A stretch of 9,792 nucleotides of DNA from an uncultured Lachnospiraceae bacterium (GTDB lineage Bacteria > Bacillota > Clostridia > Lachnospirales > Lachnospiraceae): NCBI GenBank assembly GCA_910589635.1, contig CAJUTD010000023.1, positions 29,233 to 39,024 on the forward strand, in the 5' to 3' direction. Below the pieces are notes generated by a model. It was not told the DNA's origin, did no database searches, and saw nothing but the letters and a program-made list of their open reading frames with translations. Positions within the stretch are counted from its first letter, which is position 1. Every line of letters starts with the position of its first letter. Shown in pieces: positions 1 to 6,954 of the stretch. Made by a program: the position numbers and the translations under genes.

Positions 1-1272
1 CCGCAGGAATCTTGGCTTGGTTTGGAGGGCAGGAAGCTTGGGGCGCTCGTTTGGCTGTTGTGCATTGCCATGTATATGATACTCGGGAAGTACTTGAAGC
101 TGGGAAAATGGGCGGCTTGGGCATTTCTGGCTGCAAATATCCTGGTATGTCTATTGGCAGTCCTCAACTTCTGGGCAATTGATCCCTTAAATATGTACAG
201 TAACCTTGCTGCTGAACAGCATGGGGGATTTATCAGTACCATCGGAAATATCAACGCCTGTTCCAGTTATCTGTGTATGACGATACCGGCAGGTATGACG
301 CTCTATTTTGTGGCAGAGGACAAGTATCTAAAAATCGGGTCAGGTGTTTTTCTGGCATTAGGATTTCTGGCCGGTTATTGTGCTCACAGTGAGAGCTGGC
401 TGCTGGGAATGGGGGTTTCCTTTCTGGTGCTGTTGTGGTTTGCAATGCGCGACTTTGTCAGTATGCTGAAATTTTTAGAAATCTGCGGTATTTTATGGAT
501 AGCCAGTGTCTTTATGAAGGTTACGGTTCTTATAGCGGGAATTTTAGAGTGTAATAGTTATATGTATCTGAATTTTAGTTTTGATAAGATGCAGAATGAA
601 TTATTGCTAAATGGATATCTGCTGGCGGTAGAGGGCATACTGATTGCAGGAGTTTTATTTTTTATTTGGAGCAGGAAGAAATCAGGCAAAGATCTGCCGT
701 ATGGCATGATAAGGAAAATTATTTTCATTGCTGTGGCAGTTGTGGCAGTTATTGGTATCTTGCTGATCGCTGCTGCTAACTTGAACCGCTCAACCTGGGA
801 AGGTGCATTTTCTGTCTTGGAGCGTTTGCGGTTACAGGATTCTTGGGGAAGCAGCAGAGGATATATCTGGCGGCTAACTGTGGAAGCGTGGCTTGACTTG
901 CCGTTGTGGGATAAGATTACCGGTTATGGCGTCAATTATTACCATATGTTTATCCAGCAGTATGGCGGGGCTGAGGTTACAGAGTATTTCGGCGGGGCTT
1001 TGCTTGTGGATGCCCACAATGAGTTGATGCAGATTCTTACAACCATGGGTGTGTTAGGAGTAGTCGGTTATTTTGGCCTTCTGATTAGCACGATTGTGAA
1101 ATCAGCGAAGAGGGTTGTGGTTCGGCCGTCATTGATTTTGGGTGTAATTGTAGTTTGCAGTTATATTGCGCAGGGGCTTGTTAATAACCCTACCGTATTC
1201 TTAACCCCCTACCTGTTTGTGATGCTGGGAATTATAAAGAGCATGGAGAGAGACAGAGATGCCGAAAAGTAA
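1..1272 (+). CDS. O-antigen ligase/polymerase-like polytopic membrane protein (WaaL/Wzy type), 5'-partial
   Basis: The frame is open from the first base of the window to TAA at 1270-1272, so the true start probably lies upstream; a TTG at 22 is the first possible internal start but has no convincing ribosome binding site. At least 416 residues are visible, mostly hydrophobic helices separated by short loops. Near the C-terminus is a large extracytoplasmic loop with an SRGYIWR motif (Arg codon at 856-858), a GYGVNYY segment and a DAHNEL motif (1009-1026), followed by hydrophobic helices. Arg/His loop motifs and 'AHNE' before a terminal helix pair are typical of the Wzy_C/O-antigen ligase superfamily, which polymerises lipid-linked glycans or transfers them to an acceptor at the outer face of the membrane. 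In a Bacillota host the likely role is polymerising or ligating a capsule or wall polysaccharide (inference). The stop overlaps the next gene by 14 bp, suggesting co-transcription. The exact substrate cannot be deduced. Confidence 0.8.
   Translation, partial: PQESWLGLEGRKLGALVWLLCIAMYMILGKYLKLGKWAAWAFLAANILVCLLAVLNFWAIDPLNMYSNLAAEQHGGFISTIGNINACSSYLCMTIPAGMTLYFVAEDKYLKIGSGVFLALGFLAGYCAHSESWLLGMGVSFLVLLWFAMRDFVSMLKFLEICGILWIASVFMKVTVLIAGILECNSYMYLNFSFDKMQNELLLNGYLLAVEGILIAGVLFFIWSRKKSGKDLPYGMIRKIIFIAVAVVAVIGILLIAAANLNRSTWEGAFSVLERLRLQDSWGSSRGYIWRLTVEAWLDLPLWDKITGYGVNYYHMFIQQYGGAEVTEYFGGALLVDAHNELMQILTTMGVLGVVGYFGLLISTIVKSAKRVVVRPSLILGVIVVCSYIAQGLVNNPTVFLTPYLFVMLGIIKSMERDRDAEK
1245..1248 (+). 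promoter_or_regulatory. Ribosome binding site for the ThrE-type large subunit
   Basis: GGAG lies 10 nt before the ATG at 1259, inside the end of the upstream membrane-protein gene. It supports the 1259 start over the next in-frame ATG at 1292, which has only a weak purine stretch upstream. Confidence 0.5.
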
Positions 1273-2008
1273 GGAGCGTCCGCAGGGACATATGTCGGTG
1301 TGTCAAGAACAGAAAAAAGGTAAACATTGCCCGCAGAGGCATAAGTCAATACGCCAAGAACAGTACAATAGCAAAGAGATATTAAATTTGGCGGTATCGA
1401 TGGGAGAAGAGCTGCTGAAAAATGGCGGTGAAATCTACCGGGTACAAGAGACGGTTGGCCGTGTCATGGAGGCATATGGTGTATGGGATTACCATGTCTT
1501 TGTTGTCACAAACGGTATTTTTGCAACAGTTCATGAGCAGGGTGACGATGCTGGAAGCATGGTAAGAGATGTTCCTCTCGGAGACATTAATCTTGAGAAA
1601 ATTGCAGGAATCAATCAACTGTCCAGAGAAATCTGCCAGGGTTCCTGTAGTCTCAAGGAGGCGTATCGGCGGTTGGAACAATGTAAGAGCGCTTCCCCGC
1701 TCAGAGATGCCTTCCTGGTGCTGGCATGTGGAGTTGAGAGTGCAGGATTTTGTTTTCTTCTAGGAGGTACGCCATTTGACAGCATTTTTTCTTTTTTATT
1801 AGGCTTGCTGCTGCAAGCTTTTTTGGTAGCGGGAACCAGGAGAAATGTATCTAAATTTCTGTTGAATATTTTAGGAAGCGCATGGGTGACAGCAGGCAGC
1901 CTGATGCTCTACGGAATGGGGCTGGATGTTCAGTCCGACCGAATAATTATCGGCGGCATTATTGTTTTGATGCCGGGTGTTGCTTTGGTTACCGGTATCC
2001 GTGATTAG
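1259..2008 (+). CDS. Threonine/serine exporter-like large subunit (ThrE N-terminal/DUF1212 type), cut short by an in-frame TAG
   Basis: The 249-residue product carries the family signature after a hydrophilic N-terminus of about 36 residues: NLAVSMGEELLKNGGEIYRV, then a segment ending VVTNGIFATV, then a block of hydrophobic helices ending in MPGVALVTGIRD. In this family the soluble N-terminal domain precedes five or so membrane helices and a second, small subunit; the pair is thought to export threonine, serine or small organic acids across the cytoplasmic membrane. The usual proteins continue after IRD with a (L/x)(I/x)xGDYLSG motif and a last helix. Here TAG at 2006-2008 interrupts exactly at that point, and the missing 43 residues are encoded in the same frame up to 2140. 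The gene is therefore probably a recent nonsense mutant, unless the TAG is a sequence error or is read through. It overlaps the preceding gene by 14 bp. Confidence 0.85.
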   Translation: MPKSKERPQGHMSVCQEQKKGKHCPQRHKSIRQEQYNSKEILNLAVSMGEELLKNGGEIYRVQETVGRVMEAYGVWDYHVFVVTNGIFATVHEQGDDAGSMVRDVPLGDINLEKIAGINQLSREICQGSCSLKEAYRRLEQCKSASPLRDAFLVLACGVESAGFCFLLGGTPFDSIFSFLLGLLLQAFLVAGTRRNVSKFLLNILGSAWVTAGSLMLYGMGLDVQSDRIIIGGIIVLMPGVALVTGIRD

Positions 2009-2140
2009 TTTAACGGAGATTACCTGTCAGGTGGTATTCGATTAATGGATGCACTGTTGACGGGAATATGCATTGCCGTAGGAGTGGGTGCAGCGGTCAA
2101 GATATTCCAATTGTTGGGAGGAGGTGCGCTGCCCATATGA
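2006..2140 (+). pseudogene. Separated C-terminal tail of the ThrE-type large subunit downstream of the in-frame TAG
   Basis: Starting immediately after TAG (2006-2008), the same reading frame encodes 43 residues beginning FNGDYLSGGIRLMDALLTG and continuing with a glycine/alanine-rich hydrophobic helix, ending at TGA 2138-2140. The NGDYLSG motif and terminal helix are the conserved C-terminus of the DUF1212/ThrE N-terminal family, so the two parts together give a normal-length protein of 293 residues with one amber codon. No frameshift is needed. The TGA overlaps the ATG of the next gene as ATGA, the usual coupled arrangement of such exporter pairs, which confirms where the ancestral gene ended. 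Confidence 0.8.
2117..2125 (+). promoter_or_regulatory. Strong ribosome binding site for the small ThrE-type subunit
   Basis: GGAGGAGGT is a near-perfect anti-16S match ending 11 nt before ATG 2137. Together with the ATGA overlap it fixes the start at 2137 and not at the in-frame ATG at 2068, whose first 23 residues are an out-of-frame reading of the large-subunit tail. Confidence 0.65.
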
Positions 2141-2598
2141 TTGTCCAATTAGTTGTTGCCGTTATATCTACGCTGGCATTTGCAGTGCTCTTTCATGTGC
2201 CCAAACAGGAATATTTATACTGCGCAGTGAACGGTGGCCTGGGATGGATGGTTTATAAGCTCAGCCTTGGTTGTGGATTTGGGGTGCCGGTCTCATCACT
2301 GTGGGCAACGCTGACGCTGACGTTGGTGGCGAGGATTCTCTCCGCTTTACGCAAAATGCCAAGTACAGTATTTCTTTTGGCGGGTATTTTTACGCTGGTC
2401 CCGGGATCAGGCGTTTATTATACGGCTTATTATCTAATTATGAATGAATTATCCAAATGTACGGCCAAAGGTATTGAAACATTTAAAGTTGCAGGCGCGA
2501 TTGTATTGGGGATTATCTTCGGGCTTGCCTTGCCGCAGAGTTGGTTTAACCGTTTGGGAAGATTGACAGATAAAAAAGGAGCATCCAGAAAAGTTTGA
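2137..2598 (+). CDS. Threonine/serine exporter-like small subunit (ThrE_2/DUF3815 type)
   Basis: The protein has 153 residues and is almost entirely made of about four or five membrane helices. It contains the family features ARILSALRKMPSTVFLLAGI and FTLVPGSGVYYTAYYLI, with a conserved PG in a helix break; length and layout fit the DUF3815/ThrE_2 family. It is the partner of the DUF1212-type large subunit, and the two probably form one inner-membrane exporter for threonine/serine or a related metabolite. The start at 2137 is chosen because of the GGAGGAGGT site and the ATGA overlap with the ancestral end of the large-subunit gene. Such overlap implies translational coupling, so the upstream TAG, which stops ribosomes 129 nt before the shared ATGA, could also lower translation of this intact gene (inference). 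The stop lies inside the loop of the terminator hairpin. Confidence 0.88.
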   Translation: MIVQLVVAVISTLAFAVLFHVPKQEYLYCAVNGGLGWMVYKLSLGCGFGVPVSSLWATLTLTLVARILSALRKMPSTVFLLAGIFTLVPGSGVYYTAYYLIMNELSKCTAKGIETFKVAGAIVLGIIFGLALPQSWFNRLGRLTDKKGASRKV

Positions 2599-2619
2599 AA
2601 CTTTCGGATGCTTCTTTTT
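2578..2619 (+). terminator. Probable bidirectional intrinsic terminator between the exporter operon and GH13
   Basis: AGCATCC (2580-2586) pairs with GGATGCT (2606-2612), and the stem continues inward with GAAA/TTTC and GTT/AAC-like pairs around a very small loop holding the TGA of the small exporter gene. On the plus strand a T-rich tract (2612-2619) follows. On the minus strand the same stem is followed by a run of six T (A-run at 2572-2577 on the plus strand). It can therefore stop both the left operon and the convergent GH13 gene, whose stop is at 2648. Confidence 0.75.
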
Positions 2620-2647
2620 GTGCTTTGGTTAATTTCAATTTAAAGGC

Positions 2648-3958
2648 TTATACCTCGCATTTCCAGAAGTAAGCGCTGTATGGAGGAAGCTCGCTGCCGC
2701 CGCCGAAGTCATGGTCTTCACCGCTAATCAAATCAACAGCCATGCCGCATCCGGCGTCAAAGTGTGCCGTGTATGCTTCGCTGTCTGCATTGATGGCAAC
2801 CAATACCCGCTCATTCTCACTTTTCCGCTCAAAGATACATTGTTTGTTGGTGAGTACTACGGAGCGGAATTCTCCGTAATTCAAAGCCTCTGAGGACTTT
2901 TTGGCGGTAGTGAGCTTAGCAATCCATGTTGTCAGGTCTGTCCACTCCGGTTCTTCAAAGCTGGGACGCAGGGATGGATCGCCGTTTGATTTATCGCCTT
3001 TTACGCCCCATTCACTGCCGTAGTAGACGCAGGGGATTCCCGGCATACCGAAGCACAAAGCATATATGAGAGGTAAGTGCTCGGGCGTTCCCAGAATAGA
3101 AGCGATTCTCGAAACATCATGGTTATCCACAAAACACAGCAGATGTTTTCCGCGGTAAAGCGTCCAGTTTTCCGGTCCAAACTGTCTCAGTAGAGAGTGG
3201 ATAATCTCGAACATATTCATGGAATTGAAACTGGAATGTAGACCCTTGTAGCATTCATAGTTGGTAGCTGAGTGCAGCATGGAGTCATTCATCAGTTGGT
3301 TATAATCGCCGTGAAGCATTTCTCCCACGAGGAAGAAGTCTTTTTTGAGACTGTCACAATGACTGCGCAGCCGTCTCACAAAGTCATGGTCCAGGCAGTA
3401 AGCAACATCTAATCTCAATCCGTCAATGTCCCAGTTGTCCACCCAGAAAGAGACGCTTTCTAAAAGATACTGGATGACTTCTTCGTTGCGCAGATTCAGT
3501 TTCACTAAATCGAAATTTCCTTCCCATCCTTCATACCATAGTCCGTCATTGTAGTTGGAGTTGCCATGAAAATCAATATGGAACCAGTCGCGGTAGCGGG
3601 AGTTTTCGCGGTTCTGCAACACATCCTGGAAAGCGAAAAAGCCTCTGCCAGCATGGTTAAACACTCCGTCTAATACGACGCGGATGCCTGCCTCATGGAG
3701 TGCATCGCAGACTTCTTTGAAGTCGTTATTATCGCCCAGGCGTACATCAATCTTGCGGTAATCTCTGGCATTGTAGCCATGGGTATCAGATTCAAACAGG
3801 GGAGAGAAATAGATGGCATTTACGCCTAATTTCTCCAGATGGGGAATCCAGTCTTTTATTTTGAGGATGCGGTTTGCTGCGATTCCGTCATTCTCAAAGG
3901 GAGCGCCGCAAAATCCCAGGGGGTAAATTTGGTAAAATACACTTTCGTAAGCCCACAT
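2648..3958 (-). CDS. Cytoplasmic GH13 alpha-amylase-family glycosidase (neopullulanase/cyclomaltodextrinase-like)
   Basis: The 436-residue protein has no signal peptide and no CBM34-like N-domain; the catalytic barrel starts at once (YESVFYQIYP). All four GH13 regions are present: DGVFNH (residues 97-102), GLRLD with nucleophile Asp184, VGEM with acid/base Glu213, and FVDNHD with stabiliser Asp281. HGY at 60-62 is the usual -1 subsite motif. LVKLN (151-155) matches the region V motif (MPKLN) of the neopullulanase/cyclomaltodextrinase group (GH13_20-like). A short beta C-domain ends the chain. The expected role is hydrolysis of alpha-1,4 (possibly also alpha-1,6) links in imported maltodextrins or related oligosaccharides; the exact specificity is not readable. 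It is a single gene, divergent from the kinase/binding-protein operon, with an RBS at 3970-3977. All catalytic residues are intact. Confidence 0.92.
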   Translation of the reverse strand: MWAYESVFYQIYPLGFCGAPFENDGIAANRILKIKDWIPHLEKLGVNAIYFSPLFESDTHGYNARDYRKIDVRLGDNNDFKEVCDALHEAGIRVVLDGVFNHAGRGFFAFQDVLQNRENSRYRDWFHIDFHGNSNYNDGLWYEGWEGNFDLVKLNLRNEEVIQYLLESVSFWVDNWDIDGLRLDVAYCLDHDFVRRLRSHCDSLKKDFFLVGEMLHGDYNQLMNDSMLHSATNYECYKGLHSSFNSMNMFEIIHSLLRQFGPENWTLYRGKHLLCFVDNHDVSRIASILGTPEHLPLIYALCFGMPGIPCVYYGSEWGVKGDKSNGDPSLRPSFEEPEWTDLTTWIAKLTTAKKSSEALNYGEFRSVVLTNKQCIFERKSENERVLVAINADSEAYTAHFDAGCGMAVDLISGEDHDFGGGSELPPYSAYFWKCEV

Positions 3959-3969
3959 AATTAAGTTCG

Positions 3970-3977
3970 TCCTTTCT
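3970..3977 (-). promoter_or_regulatory. Ribosome binding site of the GH13 gene
   Basis: On the minus strand AGAAAGGA ends 11 nt before the ATG at 3958-3956, supporting this start. Confidence 0.55.
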
Positions 3978-4020
3978 GTGAATGTTAAGTAAATTTCTAA
4001 ATGATCTCAACTGTTAATAA

Positions 4021-4049
4021 GATATAATTGTTCGACTAAAAAATAGCAA
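4021..4049 (-). promoter_or_regulatory. Candidate sigma-70-type promoter for the GH13 gene
   Basis: On the minus strand TTGCTA (4049-4044) and TATATC (4026-4021) are separated by 17 nt, each matching consensus at four of six positions, in an AT-rich stretch. It would give a leader of roughly 55 nt. Other -10-like hexamers exist in this AT-rich DNA, so the assignment is tentative. I saw no clear catabolite-response (cre) operator. Confidence 0.35.
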
Positions 4050-4140
4050 TATCATTCAGATAATAATATTATAGTAATAAATGGACGTTGTGGCAATGAA
4101 AAAAAGCAACATCGTACATTTTTGTTGCCGAGAAATGATA

Positions 4141-4170
4141 TTGACATCAAAATATCAGGCAATGTATAAT
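4141..4170 (+). promoter_or_regulatory. Perfect-consensus sigma-70 promoter for the kinase/binding-protein operon
   Basis: TTGACA (4141-4146) and TATAAT (4165-4170) are both exact consensus hexamers, separated by 18 nt. The predicted start of transcription is near 4177, giving a leader of about 200 nt before the ATG at 4378. The -10 box lies at the left edge of the tandem repeat and inside a 10-bp inverted repeat (4164-4173 with 4178-4187) whose centre coincides with the predicted start point, so it could also be an operator. Only the first repeat copy has TATAAT; the other two read TAGAAT and lack a -35 box. Confidence 0.75.
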
Positions 4171-4187
4171 ATCGACAGATATTATAC
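4164..4187. repeat. Perfect 10-bp inverted repeat with 4-nt spacer over the -10 box
   Basis: Left arm GTATAATATC (4164-4173), spacer GACA, right arm GATATTATAC (4178-4187). The left arm includes the -10 hexamer TATAAT. In the later repeat copies the left arm is shortened to about seven matching bases. It could be a dimeric repressor site or simply the edge of the repeat element. Confidence 0.6.
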
Positions 4188-4346
4188 GCGCCGTAGTGCG
4201 CATAGGTTACCATGGGATTGCGAAGCAATTCATGTTAGAATATCGACAGATATTATACGCGCCGTAGTGCGCATAGGTTACCATGGGATTGCGAAGCAAT
4301 TCATGGTAGAATATCGACAGATATTATACGCGCCGCAGTGCGCATA
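4165..4346 (+). repeat. 71-bp tandem repeat, about 2.6 copies, built of nested inverted repeats
   Basis: The sequence ATCGACAGAT recurs at 4171, 4242 and 4313, exactly 71 bp apart. Copies one and two differ at one base over a full period (T4235 versus G4306). Copy three carries one substitution (T to C in the GCCGTAGTG stretch) and diverges after about 4346. Each unit contains three palindromic parts: ATATC-GACA-GATAT; GCGC-cgtagt-GCGC; and a longer hairpin TACCATG (4279-4285) with CATGGTA (4302-4308) enclosing ATTGC-GAA-GCAAT. Because 71 is not a multiple of three, the open frame that runs through it reads each copy in a different frame, which argues that it is not coding. It is probably the transcribed leader of the kinase operon. 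Confidence 0.9.
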
Positions 4347-4366
4347 TGGATGGTTACGGCAAGAAT

Positions 4367-4370
4367 GGAG
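4367..4370 (+). promoter_or_regulatory. Ribosome binding site deciding the kinase start
   Basis: GGAG lies 7 nt before ATG 4378. This position follows the end of the repeats and directly precedes a positively charged N-terminus and a membrane helix, so it is preferred over in-frame ATGs further upstream (4081, 4096, 4135 and others). Confidence 0.6.
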
Positions 4371-4377
4371 AACGAGA

Positions 4378-6951
4378 ATGAAGAGAATTCTGAAAAGAAG
4401 CAGAAAGGACAGAGGTATTCCACTGCTCGTTTCTATTATTATAGTTTTTGGTATGTTATGCGTCATTGTCTTTTCTGTGGCAGGAAAAATATCTGCGGAG
4501 ATGTCGGCTTCAGCTATTCAAAACCTTAGCGAAAGCTTGAATTTAATACAATGCACGATAGAGGCGATTCTCAAAAATGAAGCGGACTTTCAAAAGCTGA
4601 TAGCTCAGAGAGTCGCAGCAGCAGACAATCCTATAGAGTATATCTGCGTTTATGAGCGGAATGAAACTATGGTAAAGTTGTCTCTGATTTTGGAAGGGGA
4701 GGAAGAAGGGGTCTCAAATGACGGTTCCAAATTTACGGAAGAGGACTTAGATTTCTCAGCAGGCGGGAAAATTGACGATTTGCCAGTTTCTAAATCTTAT
4801 GTGAATTATATGGGGGCATGGGCTTATACAGTGAAGTGCCCGGTCATAAAAGATGGAGAGGAGATTGGGACGCTTTACATTGAGTATGTGTATGATTCTC
4901 TTGATAAATCGCTTCCCAATGGATTTTATAATAATAAAGCGATGCTCTACATCATGGATGCACAGAGCGAGAGACTTGTGTTGAAGCCCAAGGGAATGGG
5001 CGAGCGCAGCGCCGGGCATCTGAATTTAGAAGATTTTTATCATGCCAATGATATTCAGGATCGGGAACTGAGGGGAAAAGTAGACAAATGCCTGAAAAAG
5101 GGAGATAATATTTTATTTTACCATGATATCCGCGGCAAACAGTCGTTGAATTATATGTGGTCGGTCAATGGAGGAACGATTTATTTGATTGGTTATGTTC
5201 CGGTGGAAGCAATCCAACAGGAAGGGCGCACCGTGAACCAGAATATTTTCATTGTCGTATCCGTCATGCTGACTGCGTTCTTTTTATGTTGCCTGATCTA
5301 TTATTTTAACCAGAGACAGCAGAATAGAATTCGTAAGGAGCGTGAGGCAGAGAGGGAGCAGCACAATAAGCAGCTGGCGGAGGCATTGCAGGCGGCTCAG
5401 CTTGCGAGCAACTCCAAAACGATGTTTCTTTCCAATATGTCCCATGATATCCGTACGCCGATGAATGCGGTTCTTGGTTTTACGGCGTTGCTAAATATGG
5501 AGGCGGAAAATCCGGTAAAGGTTCGTGAATATACGAAGAAGATTATGGCGTCCGGGCAGCATCTTCTCAGCCTTATTAATGATGTTCTCGATGTGTCTAA
5601 AATTGAAAGCGGTAAGGTTGTGCTGAATTTTGAGAAGTTTACCTTAAATGACCTTGTATCTTCTATAGATGCCATTATCCGTCCCATGGCAGACGGCAGG
5701 AAACAGAAATTCCATTTGGAGGTTACTGGGATAAAGCATGAATATCTGCTGGGTGATGAGACGAGGATTAATCAGATACTGATTAACCTTCTCTCAAACG
5801 CAGTGAAATACACCCAGGAGGGGGGCAATATCTGGTTCCGCATTATCGGGTTGAAACAGCGTTCGAGCCAGTTTGAACATATACGCATTGAGGTGGAAGA
5901 CGACGGTTACGGCATGACGGCGGAATATTTGGAGACAATTTTTGACGCGTTTACCAGGGCGGAGAATAGTACGACCAATAAAGTACAGGGCACGGGGCTT
6001 GGTATGGCAATCACCAAGAACATTGTGGAGTTGATGGGCGGTACGATAGATGTGGATAGTGAAGTAGACAAAGGAAGCATATTTAAAGTAGAGCTTGAAC
6101 TTCGCATCCCGGAAGAACAGGCGGATGGGCAATTCTGGCAAGAAAACGGAATCAGCCGCATTCTTGTTGTGGACAGTGAGCAGGAGGAATGTGAAAATAT
6201 CCGGGCGCTCATGGAAGAATCAGGCGTTTTAGTTGATACTGTTTCGCAGTTAGAGGATGCGTTAAATATTTTGAAGGAAAATGAGGAAGAAAGTTATCAT
6301 CTTGTGTTGGTGGAATGGCAGGTACAGGGAGCCGGTATGGTTTCTGTTGTCAAAAAAATCCGGGAGTTTATAGCAGATGTGGCGCCTGTATTGTTTCTTA
6401 TGCCCTATGATGCTGAGGGAGTAGAAACAGTGCTCGAAATAGAGAATACGCAAGTTTTATCCAAACCGTTTTTTGTAGCCGCCTTGAAAGAGAAAATCCT
6501 GGAGATGCAGGGAGAAACAAGGGAAGAAACTGTGCCGGAAGAAGAGGAGTGCAGCAGCCTGGAAGGCTTGCATTTTCTTGCGGCGGAGGATAATGAGATT
6601 AACGCGGAGATTCTCTCAGAAATTTTGGAGATGGAGGGAGCAAGCTGTGAAGTTGCGGAAAATGGCAAGCTGGCATTGGAGCGGTTTAAACATGCTGCAC
6701 AAGGCGAGTTTGACGCTATTTTGATGGATGTACAGATGCCGGTGATGAACGGTTATGATGCAACGAGGGCTATCCGGGCTTTGGAACGCAGCGACGCGGC
6801 GAAAATCCCCATAATAGCCATGACGGCAAACGCCTTTGCCGAAGACGAGAAAGACGCTTTAGACGCAGGCATGGATGTGCATATGGCGAAGCCTATAGAT
6901 GTGGAACTTTTAAAGAAGATTATCAATAAATATGTGCAGGGAAAGGAATAA
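4378..6951 (+). CDS. Membrane hybrid sensor histidine kinase with two receiver domains
   Basis: From ATG 4378 the protein has 857 residues. In order: basic N-terminus and TM1 (about 14-36); an extracytoplasmic sensor region (about 37-288), possibly Cache-like; TM2 (about 290-311); a charged coiled-coil linker (about 312-345); a HisKA dimerisation domain with phospho-acceptor His356 in NMSHDIRTP; and a HATPase domain with N-box Asn474, DDGYG (508-512) and GTGLG (538-542). A first receiver follows with Asp599 and Lys696, but the phospho-acceptor position is Glu646 (LVEWQV) and the Thr/Ser position is Met675, so it is degenerate. A second receiver is canonical: Glu737-Asp738, Asp784 (LMDVQMP), Thr816, Lys838. 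There is no DNA-binding output, so a separate partner is needed. The gene is 3 nt upstream of a solute-binding lipoprotein gene and divergent from GH13, suggesting a sugar-sensing role (inference). A longer reading from 4081 would add 99 residues translated from tandem repeats and is unlikely. Confidence 0.93.
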   Translation: MKRILKRSRKDRGIPLLVSIIIVFGMLCVIVFSVAGKISAEMSASAIQNLSESLNLIQCTIEAILKNEADFQKLIAQRVAAADNPIEYICVYERNETMVKLSLILEGEEEGVSNDGSKFTEEDLDFSAGGKIDDLPVSKSYVNYMGAWAYTVKCPVIKDGEEIGTLYIEYVYDSLDKSLPNGFYNNKAMLYIMDAQSERLVLKPKGMGERSAGHLNLEDFYHANDIQDRELRGKVDKCLKKGDNILFYHDIRGKQSLNYMWSVNGGTIYLIGYVPVEAIQQEGRTVNQNIFIVVSVMLTAFFLCCLIYYFNQRQQNRIRKEREAEREQHNKQLAEALQAAQLASNSKTMFLSNMSHDIRTPMNAVLGFTALLNMEAENPVKVREYTKKIMASGQHLLSLINDVLDVSKIESGKVVLNFEKFTLNDLVSSIDAIIRPMADGRKQKFHLEVTGIKHEYLLGDETRINQILINLLSNAVKYTQEGGNIWFRIIGLKQRSSQFEHIRIEVEDDGYGMTAEYLETIFDAFTRAENSTTNKVQGTGLGMAITKNIVELMGGTIDVDSEVDKGSIFKVELELRIPEEQADGQFWQENGISRILVVDSEQEECENIRALMEESGVLVDTVSQLEDALNILKENEEESYHLVLVEWQVQGAGMVSVVKKIREFIADVAPVLFLMPYDAEGVETVLEIENTQVLSKPFFVAALKEKILEMQGETREETVPEEEECSSLEGLHFLAAEDNEINAEILSEILEMEGASCEVAENGKLALERFKHAAQGEFDAILMDVQMPVMNGYDATRAIRALERSDAAKIPIIAMTANAFAEDEKDALDAGMDVHMAKPIDVELLKKIINKYVQGKE

Positions 6952-6954
6952 GGA

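Noticed and set aside
2006..2008. TAG as a pyrrolysine codon
   Set aside because: Pyrrolysine is essentially restricted to methylamine methyltransferases and a few relatives; no pyl gene is in the window and the residue is not a catalytic position in this family.
2068..2136. Earlier start for the small exporter subunit
   Set aside because: These 23 residues are an out-of-frame reading of the large-subunit tail; ATG 2137 has a near-perfect RBS and ATGA coupling.
4091..4130. Hairpin GGCAA...TTGCC upstream of the kinase promoter
   Set aside because: The pairing arms are short with a long loop and alternative pairings; nothing distinguishes it from chance in A/T-rich DNA.
4165..4346. CRISPR array
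   Set aside because: The copies are head-to-tail at 71 bp with no unique spacers; the whole period is repeated.
4081..4377. N-terminal extension of the histidine kinase from ATG 4081
   Set aside because: It would be translated through the promoter and the 71-bp repeats, reading each copy in a different frame; no RBS precedes 4081, and ATG 4378 has GGAG at proper spacing just before a membrane helix.
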